64,000 nucleotides of DNA from contig JAIVFU010000005.1 in assembly GCA_020829485.1 (NCBI GenBank), positions 91,526-155,525 on the forward strand, given 5' to 3'. Position 1 is the stretch's first letter. Every line of letters starts with the position of its first letter. Below the pieces are notes generated by a model that did not search any database, was not told the origin of the DNA, and saw only the letters and a list, made by a program, of their open reading frames with translations. A program made the position numbers and the translations under genes. Origin of the DNA: Nostoc sp. CHAB 5834 (GTDB lineage Bacteria; Cyanobacteriota; Cyanobacteriia; Cyanobacteriales; Nostocaceae). Shown piece by piece: positions 8,683 to 16,561 of the stretch.

Positions 8683-9490
8683 TAATCTACAAAGCATTCT
8701 AGATATTGCTACTGAAGCGGCCTTAGCTGCTGGTGTCGTTTTGCAAGGTTATTTAGGTAAATTAGAAGACGCAATTACTGAAAAAAGTCGCCCTGGTGAT
8801 TTAGTTACTGCTGCTGATAAAGCCTCAGAAGTGGTGATTTTAGAAATTTTGCGTCGCCACTTTCCTGATCACTCTATCCTTGCTGAAGAATCAGGAAAAT
8901 TAGGTAATCAAGAGAATGAATACCTTTGGGCAATAGATCCTCTAGATGGCACAACCAACTACGCTCATCAATATCCATTTTTTGCTGTTTCCATTGGACT
9001 GTTAATTAATGGCGTTCCGCAACTTGGTGTAATTTATGACCCTTTCCATAATGAGCTATTCCGGGCTGCTGCTGGCTTGGGAGCAACGCGTAATCGTCGC
9101 CCCATTCAGGTTTCGGTAACATCGGAACTGAATAAAAGCTTACTGGTTACAGGATTTGCTTACGATCGCCGCGAAACCTCTGATAACAACTACGCAGAAT
9201 TTAGTCACCTGACTCATCTTACTCAAGGAGTCAGACGTAGCGGTTCCGCATCGCTAGATTTGGCTTATGTTGCCTGTGGACGTGTCGATGGTTACTGGGA
9301 ACGAGGGCTTTCTCCTTGGGATATTGCCGCTGGGATAATTTTGTTACAAGAGGCTGGGGGCAAAGTCACCGCCTACGATGGTACTCCCGTCAAAATTGAG
9401 TCAGGTAGAATTCTCGCAACAAATGGTTATATTCACGACTCCCTCAGTAGCGAACTTTTACAAGTTCCACCACTGTCAGCATGGGTTTAG
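8678..9490 (+). CDS. Inositol monophosphatase-family phosphatase
   Basis: 270 residues. Metal-binding motifs of the family are all present: ILAEESG (~residues 67-73), WAIDPLDGTTNYAHQYP (~88-104) and the C-terminal WERGLSPWDIAAGIILLQEAGG (~208-229). The family removes phosphate from inositol phosphate or related sugar phosphates using Mg2+; in cyanobacteria some members also act on histidinol phosphate. The Met-Thr-Asn start is encoded by the end of the ACAAATG repeat, leaving no standard ribosome site. Which substrate is used here cannot be told, though hisZ lies two genes downstream. Confidence 0.88.
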   Translation: MTNLQSILDIATEAALAAGVVLQGYLGKLEDAITEKSRPGDLVTAADKASEVVILEILRRHFPDHSILAEESGKLGNQENEYLWAIDPLDGTTNYAHQYPFFAVSIGLLINGVPQLGVIYDPFHNELFRAAAGLGATRNRRPIQVSVTSELNKSLLVTGFAYDRRETSDNNYAEFSHLTHLTQGVRRSGSASLDLAYVACGRVDGYWERGLSPWDIAAGIILLQEAGGKVTAYDGTPVKIESGRILATNGYIHDSLSSELLQVPPLSAWV

Positions 9491-9564
9491 CCGATGGGAG
9501 CTTTCCCTCTGACTTTGGGTAAACTAAAAAGAATCTAACTGCTGCTTTGGTGCAAAACCTTTAT

Positions 9565-10521
9565 ATGTCTTTCAAAATAGATCGTGGACTATTTAAATAT
9601 GATTTCATAGATCATCACGCAGTTTTATGCGTTCCAGTGGATGCGGATGTCAAAGAGATTCGCAAACGCTATCTCAAAATCGCCCGCCGTTTGCACCCGG
9701 ACAGTAGTTTTACTGAAACTGATGAACAAAAACAGCTAGGGAACGAATTGTTATCAAAGCTGGTTAACCCAGCTTACGAAAAACTGTGTGGCGATCGCAC
9801 TCGCATGGAATATATTTTAATTTTGTCGCAAATTGGCAAGCGCCTGCTACAAGAATCTACTTCAGTAACTCTCAACAGCGAATTGGCTAAACAGTTAGCC
9901 CAAACGCCTAATCTCGATCATTTCTATAAAAGTGCGATCGCTAAAATCGGCGAAACCCAATATGATTCTTTAGAGCAAGTGCTGCAAGTGATTGCCCAAG
10001 TTAGTGAGTTGAATTTAGTGTATTTAATGCGGAGTGCAAGCAAATCATCCGCAGCGCCGCGCCCACCTGCTCAACCCAAAGTCGAATCAGGTACGCCTCA
10101 ATCAAATACACCAAAAAATCCAGAACCAGCACCAGCACCATCAAAAGAAGACTCTATTGTAGAACAATATATTCGTCGCGCTCAATCTTTGATTGACAAA
10201 AACCAATTTGCCCAAGCCAAAGTAGAGTTGCAGGATGCCCTGAAGCTAGAACCTAAAAATAGTCATTGCCATAGCTTAATTGCAATGGTGTATTTGAAGC
10301 AAAATCAGCTAAAAATGGCAAAAATCCATTTCGACAATGCTCTTAAATTAGACCCCAACGACGAAGCGGCTCTACAATGGAAACCTAAAATAGATAGAGC
10401 TATAGGACAACAACCAAGTGATCATAAAGTGACTTCATCCGCCAATAATGGAGATAAGCAACCAGATAAATCTGGTAGTGGTGGTTTGTTCGGTGGTTTG
10501 TTTGGTGGGAAGAAAAAATAA
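9565..10521 (+). CDS. J-domain protein with C-terminal TPRs
   Basis: 318 residues from the ATG at 9565; in-frame TTG and GTG codons just upstream are less likely. The N-terminal ~65 residues are J-domain-like (KRYLKIARRLHPDSSF with the HPD tripeptide), then a helical segment to ~residue 150, a proline-rich linker (PAPAPSKED), two TPR units (EQYIRRAQSLIDKNQFAQAKVELQDALKLEPKN and the next 34 residues), and a glycine-rich basic tail (GGLFGGLFGGKKK). The HPD suggests it stimulates an Hsp70; the TPRs would bind a partner. Its TAA overlaps the ATG of hisZ by one base, so the two are probably translationally coupled. Confidence 0.83.
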   Translation: MSFKIDRGLFKYDFIDHHAVLCVPVDADVKEIRKRYLKIARRLHPDSSFTETDEQKQLGNELLSKLVNPAYEKLCGDRTRMEYILILSQIGKRLLQESTSVTLNSELAKQLAQTPNLDHFYKSAIAKIGETQYDSLEQVLQVIAQVSELNLVYLMRSASKSSAAPRPPAQPKVESGTPQSNTPKNPEPAPAPSKEDSIVEQYIRRAQSLIDKNQFAQAKVELQDALKLEPKNSHCHSLIAMVYLKQNQLKMAKIHFDNALKLDPNDEAALQWKPKIDRAIGQQPSDHKVTSSANNGDKQPDKSGSGGLFGGLFGGKKK

Positions 10522-11732
10522 TGGTGTATCAACCAGCAGCAGGAGCCAGGGATTTATTGCCCTTGGATGTGGAGAAAAAACGCTGGATTGAAGATAGATT
10601 ACAGCAGGTGTTTCACCGTTGGGGATATCACAGGATTATCACCTCGACTTTAGAACGCATGGATACTCTGATGGCGGGGGAAGCAATTCAGCGCCAGATG
10701 GTGATTCAACTACAAAATGGCGAAGATGATGAATTAGGGCTACGTCCAGAATTAACAGCATCCATTGCTCGCACAGTTGTCACTCGCATGGCAAATGCAA
10801 CTTATCCGCAACGGTTGTACTACAACGCTAATGTGTTTCGCCGCACTTGGGAAAGTAGACACAATCGCCAGCAAGAGTTTTATCAAGCTGGGGTGGAATT
10901 ATTAGGTGCTGGCGGATTGTTGGCGAATGCGGAAGTATTACTGTTAGTAGCAGATTGTTTAGCAGCACTAGGGTTGCAGGAATGGCATTTAATTTTAGGT
11001 GAAGCGGGAATTACGCGATCGCTCCTGAGTGCCTTTCCTGCTAATTTACAGGATAAAGTTCGCAGTGCGATCGCTCATCTTGATCGCATTACTATAGATA
11101 CTTTACCCCTAAGTGATAAACTACGCGATCGCGCCCGAACCATGCTAGATTTGCGTGGCCCCAGTGCAGACGTGTTGCAAAAAGTTAGTAGTTTGGATCT
11201 AGACGAAGAACAGCGAGAGGCAGTAAATAACCTCAAATCCCTAGTAGAATTACTGGAATCAGAGAAAAAATTTCCGTTAATCCTCGACCTCAGCCTTATC
11301 CAGACCATAGATTATTACACTGGTATCGTCTTTGAAGTTGTCAATGATACCGAATCTCAAGCCAGAGTTTTAGGGCGCGGTGGTCGCTACGACCAGCTTT
11401 TGGGGCTATATCATCCCCAAGGAGAAAACATTCCTGGTATTGGTTTTGGACTAAGTATTGAAGATTTATACCAAGTTTTGTTGTCTACTCAGCAATTACC
11501 ACAGGCAACTCCAACGAGTGACTGGTTGGTAGTACCAGAGACGGCTAGCGCTAACGCCTTTGCCTTTGCCTACGCGCAAAAACTCAGAGATTCTACTGAT
11601 TTGGTGCGCGTAGAAATTGATTTAGGGGGAAGGGATGCAGACGCTATTCGCCAATATGCAAGCGATCGCAACATTACCCAAATTGCTTGGATGAAAGCTG
11701 ATGGCTCCCCAAAAATTGAGCCATTGCATTAG
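10521..11732 (+). CDS. hisZ: ATP phosphoribosyltransferase regulatory subunit HisZ
   Basis: 403 residues, built like histidyl-tRNA synthetase without the anticodon-binding specificity: GARDLLP at the N-terminus, motif 2-like LRPELTASIARTV and YYNANVFRRTWESRHNRQQEFYQAGVELLG, then GRGGRYDQLLGLY and GIGFGLSIEDLYQVL. HisZ has no charging activity; it binds the short HisG and makes it active and histidine-sensitive for the first step of histidine synthesis. The 403-residue length fits cyanobacterial HisZ and is shorter than most HisRS. HisG is not in the window. Overlaps the J-domain gene by one base. Confidence 0.85.
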   Translation: MVYQPAAGARDLLPLDVEKKRWIEDRLQQVFHRWGYHRIITSTLERMDTLMAGEAIQRQMVIQLQNGEDDELGLRPELTASIARTVVTRMANATYPQRLYYNANVFRRTWESRHNRQQEFYQAGVELLGAGGLLANAEVLLLVADCLAALGLQEWHLILGEAGITRSLLSAFPANLQDKVRSAIAHLDRITIDTLPLSDKLRDRARTMLDLRGPSADVLQKVSSLDLDEEQREAVNNLKSLVELLESEKKFPLILDLSLIQTIDYYTGIVFEVVNDTESQARVLGRGGRYDQLLGLYHPQGENIPGIGFGLSIEDLYQVLLSTQQLPQATPTSDWLVVPETASANAFAFAYAQKLRDSTDLVRVEIDLGGRDADAIRQYASDRNITQIAWMKADGSPKIEPLH

Positions 11733-11742
11733 TGAGAATTGA

Positions 11743-11799
11743 GCAATTCAATTTTAGATTTTAGATTGAAATTTAATCCAAAATCTAAAATCTAAAATT
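11743..11799. repeat. Inverted repeat TTTTAGATTTTAGATT / AATCTAAAATCTAAAA
   Basis: A near-perfect AT-rich hairpin located just after hisZ. The same sequence is at 56979-57076, but that copy is interrupted by a 34-bp insertion. Half copies lie near 37300 and 42350. STRR heptamers of the CCCCACT type follow at 11806-11836. Confidence 0.75.
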
Positions 11800-11881
11800 C
11801 TTACTCCCACTCCCCACTCCCCACTCCCCACTCCCCTGCTAGCCTAGAAATAGCCGATACAGAAAAGAGGGAATCGAGAAC

Positions 11882-12106
11882 ATGCCGCACACAATTGTTA
11901 CAGAAGTCTGTGAAGGCGTTGCTGACTGCGTAGATGCCTGTCCAGTAGCTTGTATTCATGATGGCCCAGGCAAAAATGCCAAGGGAACTGATTGGTACTG
12001 GATTGACTTTGCCACTTGCATCGACTGTGGTATATGTCTCCAAGTTTGCCCAGTAGAAGGGGCAATTCTTGCAGAAGAACGACCAGAGTTGCAAAAAACT
12101 CCTTAA
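11882..12106 (+). CDS. Double-cluster bacterial-type ferredoxin
   Basis: 74 residues. Two cysteine sets are seen: C10, C16, C20, C24 (EVCEGVADCVDACPVACI) and C46, C49, C52, C56 (TCIDCGICLQVCP). The second is a classic CxxCxxCxxxCP [4Fe-4S] motif. The first has wider spacing and could carry a 4Fe or 3Fe cluster. A WYWID insertion lies between the two. It is a soluble electron carrier; the partner is unknown. A start at ATG 11882 follows GGGAATCGAGAAC, with GAG as a weak ribosome site. It stands alone between repeat-rich gaps. Confidence 0.9.
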   Translation: MPHTIVTEVCEGVADCVDACPVACIHDGPGKNAKGTDWYWIDFATCIDCGICLQVCPVEGAILAEERPELQKTP

Positions 12107-12151
12107 TAGTCCATAGTCAACAGTCAATAGCTATTTTTAACTTGACTGTTG

Positions 12152-12362
12152 ACCAATGACAAATGACAAATGACAAATGATATCAAGTTCGGGTGATTAC
12201 TTATAATAAAATTTATCAATGTAGGTTGGGTTGAACGGCAGTGAAACCCAACATGAGCAAGAATAAAATGTTGGGTTTCGTTCCTTAACCCAACCTACAG
12301 ATATTATAAGTGTTTAACCGAACTTGATATGACAAATGACAAATGACAAATGACAAATGACC
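12152..12362. repeat. ACAAATG heptamer array split by a MITE
   Basis: ACAAATG heptamers run up to 12180 and resume at 12330, continuing into the start codon of the ABC gene. The intervening 149 bp is the MITE listed separately. Confidence 0.85.
12181..12329. mobile_element. MITE inserted in heptamer array, 3-bp TGA flanks
   Basis: The ends TATCAAGTTCGG and CCGAACTTGATA are exact inverted repeats, and a second inverted pair (GTAGGTTGGGTT / AACCCAACCTAC) lies inside. Both flanks read TGA (12178-12180 and 12330-12332). Because the flank is repetitive DNA the TGA could be coincidence. The element at 15326-15582 has related ends and its own 3-bp direct flank, which supports a real duplication. 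Confidence 0.8.
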
Positions 12363-13085
12363 AATGATTATTTACTAGATGTCCAAAATGTCCACGCAGG
12401 ATACATTAAAGATGTAGATATCCTGCAAGGTGTGAATTTCCGGGTTGCACCAGGCGAATTGGTAACTGTGATTGGCCCCAACGGCGCTGGTAAATCTACT
12501 TTAGCAAAAGCAATTTTTGGGCTTTTGATTCCCCACACAGGCGCAATTACTTTCAAAGGTGAAAATATAGTGGGGCTAAAGTCCAATGAAATAGTTCAGC
12601 GAGGAATGTGCTACGTACCGCAAATCGCCAATGTTTTCCCCTCCCTTAGTGTTGAAGAGAACTTGGAGATGGGTGCTTTTGTGCTTAACGTCCCCCTGAA
12701 ACCAATTAAAGATAAAATATTTGCTATGTTCCCCAGACTAAGCGATCGCCGTCGTCAACGCGCTGGTACTCTCTCTGGGGGAGAACGCCAGATGCTAGCG
12801 ATGGGCAAAGCTTTGATGTTGGAACCTAGTTTGCTGATTTTGGATGAACCATCTGCTGCTTTGTCCCCGATTTTGGTGACACAAGTGTTTGAGCAGATTA
12901 AACAAATTAATCAGGCGGGAACTGCGATCGTATTAGTGGAACAAAATGCCCGTAAGGCTTTAGAGATGGCTAATCGCGGCTATGTACTGGAGTCAGGACG
13001 CGATGCTATCTCAGGCCCTGGTGAAGAATTGTTGAATGATCCGAAAGTGGGTGAGCTATATCTGGGAGCAGGTAAAAGACATTAA
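12357..13085 (+). CDS. ABC transporter ATP-binding protein, LivF type
   Basis: 242 residues. Walker A GPNGAGKST (~residues 42-50), signature LSGGERQM (~140-147), Walker B LLILDEPSAALSP (~159-171) and the switch His region IVLVEQNARKAL. Sequence order and the MLEPSLLILDEPSAALSP style are those of LivF-type ATPases of branched-chain or neutral amino-acid importers, where LivF pairs with LivG, two permeases and a binding protein. None of these partners is in the window, so the gene is an orphan here. In heterocystous cyanobacteria the neutral amino-acid (Nat) systems are encoded in scattered loci, which fits. The start Met-Thr-Asn is supplied by the heptamer array. Confidence 0.87.
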   Translation: MTNDYLLDVQNVHAGYIKDVDILQGVNFRVAPGELVTVIGPNGAGKSTLAKAIFGLLIPHTGAITFKGENIVGLKSNEIVQRGMCYVPQIANVFPSLSVEENLEMGAFVLNVPLKPIKDKIFAMFPRLSDRRRQRAGTLSGGERQMLAMGKALMLEPSLLILDEPSAALSPILVTQVFEQIKQINQAGTAIVLVEQNARKALEMANRGYVLESGRDAISGPGEELLNDPKVGELYLGAGKRH

Positions 13086-13211
13086 CCCTTTTTAATCACT
13101 CTTGCCCCATTCAACATAACACCAGCTTAATATGGGGCTTTCACCAGGCGATAGCGATGCCTACGGTGGGCTGCGCCTAAGCTGTCTATAACTAATACAA
13201 AAGCCATAATA
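13086..13211. other. Gap with a small dispersed repeat
   Basis: The motif GGGCTGCGCC and neighbours at 13155-13190 match the dispersed GC-rich repeats. No gene seen. Confidence 0.4.
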
Positions 13212-13319
13212 CTACCTGCCACTGCCGCGACCGTCGTTTTCGATGCTCAAAGAATTCTCCCCAATAATCCTTGCGTTTCTAATCACATCTACAGCGAGTA
13301 GAAAGGTAAAACAGGACAT
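13212..13319 (-). CDS. 35-residue ORF ending in RGSGR (PatS-like C-terminus)
   Basis: An ATG at 13319 opens a 35-codon frame ending at TAG 13214-13212. It begins MSCFTFLLAVDVIRNARIIG and ends ENDGRGSGR. RGSGR at the very C-terminus is the active pentapeptide of PatS, the diffusible inhibitor that binds HetR and sets heterocyst spacing; PatX proteins carry RG(S/T)GR as well. The first residues are mildly hydrophobic. The N-terminus does not resemble the known short PatS, and no strong ribosome site precedes the ATG. So identity as an inhibitor peptide is inference from five residues plus a stop. With equal base use I estimate about 0.02 chance RGSGR-stop strings in a 64-kb window on both strands. 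Confidence 0.35.
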   Translation of the reverse strand: MSCFTFLLAVDVIRNARIIGENSLSIENDGRGSGR

Positions 13320-13333
13320 TCATTCAGGAAAAA

Positions 13334-13423
13334 ATGACCAAAATACAAATTAAGCGGATTGGGCAGAACCGCGATTCAACGAAAAGGCGTACTGAACTTC
13401 CTATAGATAAAGCTCTGCATTAG
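13334..13423 (+). CDS. 29-residue basic ORF with ribosome site and terminator
   Basis: The ATG at 13334 follows CAGGAAAA, a good ribosome site. The product begins MTKIQIKRIGQNRDSTKRRT and ends PIDKALH; it is strongly basic. A rho-independent terminator lies 40 bases after the stop. I know no family. It is divergent from the RGSGR ORF, only 14 bases between the two start codons, so the two could share a regulatory region. It may instead be part of a small RNA. Confidence 0.35.
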   Translation: MTKIQIKRIGQNRDSTKRRTELPIDKALH

Positions 13424-13461
13424 TTTTTAATATACTGCTGAGTCACAATAAATCCTGCAAA

Positions 13462-13493
13462 GCCCCTCCAGAGCGAACCTGGGGGGTTTTTTC
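13462..13493 (+). terminator. Rho-independent terminator
   Basis: CCCCTCCAG and CCTGGGGGG form a strong stem with the loop AGCGAA, followed by six T. It ends a short transcript upstream, either the 29-residue ORF or a small RNA, since the ABC gene ended ~380 bases earlier. Confidence 0.8.
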
Positions 13494-13663
13494 ATGGTAT
13501 AAAAACACCTATGTTTACCCAATTAAAATTGATTGAGTGCTTTTGGCAATTTGGCATCCAAAATTTTTCTGTTCCAGTTTTAATTGAGATATCAACAGGG
13601 TTACTGGGACATTGAGAAAATTCTACAAGGGATCGATTCCCGTCTCAAAAATCCCACCCAATG

Positions 13664-13749
13664 GCCAGTTGTTGACGCTCGTGTGAACTACCCTTTTAGG
13701 GTTGGATGCAGTCAACAAGCACGAGCGTCACCGCTTCACCACAACTGGC
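13664..13749. repeat. Nested inverted repeat
   Basis: GCCAGTTGT (13664-13672) pairs with ACAACTGGC (13741-13749), and inside it GACGCTCGTG (13674-13683) pairs exactly with CACGAGCGTC (13720-13729). It would fold as a long hairpin with an 11-base bulge on one side. An open frame over 13584-13901 is likely only a by-product. The structure could be a transposon end or an RNA. Confidence 0.6.
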
Positions 13750-13789
13750 TAGAAATCAAACAGAAAACACATAAGACCTCTTGCAAAAG

Positions 13790-13870
13790 TCCCCAATACC
13801 CCACCCCCAACCCCTCCCCGATGCTTTGGGGAGGGGAAACAAAGCGTAGCTTTGGCGGGGTGGGGTTCAA
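13790..13870. repeat. C/G-run dispersed repeat
   Basis: CCCACCCCCAACCCCTCCCC and GGGGAGGGGAAAC arms flank AAAGCGTAGCTTTGGCGG. Close relatives are at 15410-15550 and 37150-37215. Confidence 0.7.
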
Positions 13871-13884
13871 ATTGTTTGATTTAT

Positions 13885-14290
13885 CAAAAACTTGGGTCTA
13901 AAACCCCGTAGTTCTACGACGGCTTTTGGTAAAATAGGGCTAGTGGAAGGGTAATCAACCACTTAAAAAACCCAATTGCTGCCTAATACGCAGACGCTGT
14001 ACCTTCTCCCAAGGGGAGACGCTAACGCGAAGACAATTGAATCTTGTGGGTTCTACAAGTTGTTCTAGTAGTGCTTTTGCACAGCCTGAAAGTAGATAAA
14101 AGATTCACAGGCACTAGACGATCGGCATTAAACAAAAAACAAATTTTGCAGCAATGCAACTACGGTAGGGCATACCGAAAGTTAAAGCTTGAGGAGAGAA
14201 CCACCTCTGGGTTAGGTAACGCAAGGAACCTAATTTAAGTGGACTCGTTGAATCAAGAATCCTCACGCCTTTAGGCTGAGGAGTGTCAAT
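13885..14290 (+). mobile_element. Remnant of an IS200/IS605-type element (tentative)
   Basis: Two end-like hairpins frame a decayed stretch: CCCGTAGTTCTACGACGG near 13912-13930 and CCTCACGCCTTTAGGCTGAGG-like near 14262-14282. Between them, an open frame (14044-14238) ends in a basic peptide (YGRAYRKLKLEE), then the string GGAGAGAACCACCTCTGGG. In Nostoc, hairpin ends and a basic TnpB tail of this look belong to IS200/IS605 elements. No intact tnpA or tnpB is present. The assignment is from pattern memory and is weak. Confidence 0.3.
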
Positions 14291-14292
14291 TG

Positions 14293-14874
14293 CTACGCAT
14301 CTGTTACTTCGGTTTCAAACTGCACTTGTCTGTACAAATGGGCAATCGCAATTTCCACAGCTACAGATTCCAGCCGCAATATATCGCCCAAATTATACTC
14401 CGACAGCACCCATTTACCCTGTTCGTTACGCCGAAACACTTCTACAACTGGTTGAGCTACTTGTACTAAGACATATTCTTGCAAGGTTGGAGATTGGCGA
14501 TATTTGGCAAACTTTTTCCCTCTATCGGCTGCTTCTGTTGAAGGTGATAGCACTTCGATAATTAAGCAGGGAAATTGTACCAATTGTGGATCAGTATCTC
14601 GTTCATCGCAAGTCACCACCACATCTGGATAAAAATACTTTTGCCCCGGTTCTACCTGCACCTTTACATCTACAATGTAGACTTCACAGGTGCGATTGGC
14701 TAGGGCATCGTCTAAGAGCTTTGAGAAGTTGAGAGAAATCCGATTATGGTTGCGTGTAGCACCACTCATCATCACAACTTCGCCATCCCAATACTCGTAG
14801 CGTTCCTCTTGGGTGGGTTCCCAAACCAGATATTCTTCTGCACTCATCAAAATGTTGTCGGGTAAAGCAACCAT
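14293..14874 (-). CDS. Uma2-family PD-(D/E)XK nuclease
   Basis: 193 residues. The family core is seen in MSAEEYLVWEPTQEERYEYWDGEVVMMSG, the metal Asp in YPDVVVTCDE and the Glu in PCLIIEVLSPST, followed by DRGKKFAKYRQSPTLQEYVLV. Uma2 proteins (old name DUF820) are restriction-endonuclease-like and very numerous in cyanobacteria; their biological role is not settled. A 43-bp copy of the uvrB 3' end lies 80 bases upstream of its start. Part of its own 3' end is also found at 17766-17789. Confidence 0.85.
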   Translation of the reverse strand: MVALPDNILMSAEEYLVWEPTQEERYEYWDGEVVMMSGATRNHNRISLNFSKLLDDALANRTCEVYIVDVKVQVEPGQKYFYPDVVVTCDERDTDPQLVQFPCLIIEVLSPSTEAADRGKKFAKYRQSPTLQEYVLVQVAQPVVEVFRRNEQGKWVLSEYNLGDILRLESVAVEIAIAHLYRQVQFETEVTDA

Positions 14875-15325
14875 CTGCGCGATCTCTTAATGATTCACTT
14901 TTCTAGAATAGCGAAAAGAGGGGGTTCTCTTTATTGCTACCTTGACCAAGCACTAACGTGCTAGCATTTTATCCCGCAGATGATTAATGCGATCGCCTCA
15001 ACAAGTCATTAACGGCTCAAATCAGGACGGTACCAAATAAAAAAATACTCAACTACTTATTGTGGGGTAATTTATTTGTTGGAAGTCCCTAACTTGCGAT
15101 GTCTGCGGCGGGCGATCGCGTAGCGTCTCGTTGGCGCAGCCTCTCGTAGAGAAGCCATCGCACTGGATTGGTGGAAGTAGTTAACACTTGTAAGTAGAAA
15201 AAGATGTTGGGTTTTCTTGCGTCAATATAATTTACAAGATCAGCATAAATTACGAATTATTTAGACTTTTCACAATAATTACCGAATTGCGATGTCTACG
15301 ACGGGCGTAGCTGCGACTCTTGTCA
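14875..15325. other. Gap with uvrB-tail copy and small dispersed repeats
   Basis: Contains the uvrB-tail copy at 14954-14996, a degraded palindromic-repeat end near 15057-15090 and GC-rich dispersed repeats at 15100-15165 and 15290-15315. No gene seen. Confidence 0.5.
14954..14996. repeat. uvrB 3'-end copy 1
   Basis: CATTTTATCCCGCAGATG and the flanking TAACGT and AATGCGATCGC match the last codons of uvrB (19460 onward, minus strand) with three or four changes. The homology with the copy near 17817 extends further, from about 14929 to 15012. Confidence 0.85.
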
Positions 15326-15582
15326 TATCATGTCCGCATAATTAGGGCTTGCTAACCACAGTCAATACACCCCTCCCTGCAAGCGGGGCTACAGTGTACA
15401 CACAAGTCGAATTACCTCACCCTAACCCTCCCCGTATGTATTGGGGAGGGAACTAGATTTCCAATTTCCCCCCAATACATCGGGGGGATTAAGGGGGGTA
15501 ATTCGCGGGGAGGGGAGACAAAGCATAGCTTTGGCGGGGGTGGGGTTCTTCGGGTTTAATAAGCAATCAAGCGGACATGATA
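15326..15582. mobile_element. MITE with TATCATGTCCGC ends and TCA duplication
   Basis: TATCATGTCCGC (15326-15337) and GCGGACATGATA (15571-15582) are perfect inverted repeats. TCA flanks both sides (15323-15325, 15583-15585). The interior holds the C-run/G-run palindrome of the dispersed repeat type. The ends are similar to those of the element at 12181-12329 (TATCAAGTTCGG), so both probably used the same transposase, which is absent here. Confidence 0.8.
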
Positions 15583-15698
15583 TCACTCACAATATCAACG
15601 AATTTTCTAGAGTTGGGGGACTTGCGATCGCCTACTAGTAATGTGATAAACTCACTCTTGCCCTGAACATCAATTAGCAAAGTTAGGAAAAAACAAAA

Positions 15699-16340
15699 AT
15701 GGCAACTATCTACGGCACCACAGGTTCTGACACAAGAAATGGAACTTCGGAAAATGACATATTATATGGATGGGCTAGGGGTGGCAATGCTAATAGCCCG
15801 TCTGGTAATGACACCCTGAATGGCAGCTCTGGTGACGATATCTTAAATGGTGGTACTGGTAATGACAGCCTTTTGGGTGGCGCTGGCAATGATAGCCTGA
15901 TTGGCAATGATGGCAACGACGTGCTGACTGGCGGCACCCGTAATGACACCTTAGAAGGTGGGGCGGGTGCTGACAGGCTTTTCGGTGGCGCTGGCAATGA
16001 TATCCTGATTGGCAATGATGGCAATGACGTGTTAGAAGGTAATGTCAGTGATGACGTCCTAGTTGGAGGCTTGGGCAGGGACGTACTTACAGGCGGAGAC
16101 GGTACCGATAGATTTTACTTTAATTCCCCAGATGAAGGAATTGATATCATCACTGACTTCGACTACATATCTGATGATGATGAGATTTGGATTTCCGCCG
16201 AAGGTTTCGGAATAGATATAGACGCTCTCGATGCGGTTACGCTCAACTTCAGTACGGGCGCACTGTTCGTTGAAGACACTCAGATTGCGACAGTTTCTGG
16301 TTTGAGCTTTCTTTTCAATGGTACCATCAACATTTTCTAG
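15699..16340 (+). CDS. RTX-type calcium-binding repeat protein
   Basis: 213 residues. From ~residue 8 to ~140 it is built of nonapeptides of the GGxGxDxLx type (GGTGNDSLL, GGAGNDSLI, GGAGADRLF, GGAGNDILI, GGDGTDRFY), at least ten by eye, which fold as a Ca2+-binding beta-roll. The C-terminal ~65 residues (IDIITDFDYISDDDEIWIS...) resemble the terminal region found after such repeats in type I-secreted proteins. No signal peptide is visible, which agrees with type I export, though no exporter is nearby. Some repeats are degenerate (GGTRNDTLE, GNVSDDVLV). It is the only plus-strand gene inside the uvrB-tail array. Confidence 0.85.
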   Translation: MATIYGTTGSDTRNGTSENDILYGWARGGNANSPSGNDTLNGSSGDDILNGGTGNDSLLGGAGNDSLIGNDGNDVLTGGTRNDTLEGGAGADRLFGGAGNDILIGNDGNDVLEGNVSDDVLVGGLGRDVLTGGDGTDRFYFNSPDEGIDIITDFDYISDDDEIWISAEGFGIDIDALDAVTLNFSTGALFVEDTQIATVSGLSFLFNGTINIF

Positions 16341-16561
16341 AAACCGTGTGTGCGGTTATGGCCTGTTACGAATCAGGCGATCGCTAATCAGTCATTTGAT
16401 TCCTTAGATGAGCTTGAGTCCGTTTGATTTCAACGTTGCAAACTACTATCTAACGAGCGTGATTTAATTCGTGGTCTAACTTATTACCACTGGTGGACAG
16501 AAACAAACAACAATTTAACTGTATGCATTTAACCGGATTTGATATGACAGGCGATCGCCTT

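Noticed and set aside
11801..12127. Reverse open frame covering the 8-cysteine ferredoxin
   Set aside because: Shadow of the ferredoxin gene on the opposite strand, extended by heptamer repeats.
13584..13901. Forward open frame of 105 codons
   Set aside because: Crosses a nested inverted repeat and a C/G-run repeat; no family, and the codon pattern is that of repeats.
15441..15638. Forward open frame inside the MITE at 15326-15582
   Set aside because: Runs through the C/G-run repeat; no ribosome site; ends at the element border.
16525..16550. Possible MITE end (CCGGATTTGATATGA)
   Set aside because: Looks like the right end of the TATCAWGTYCG family, but no matching left end is found nearby.
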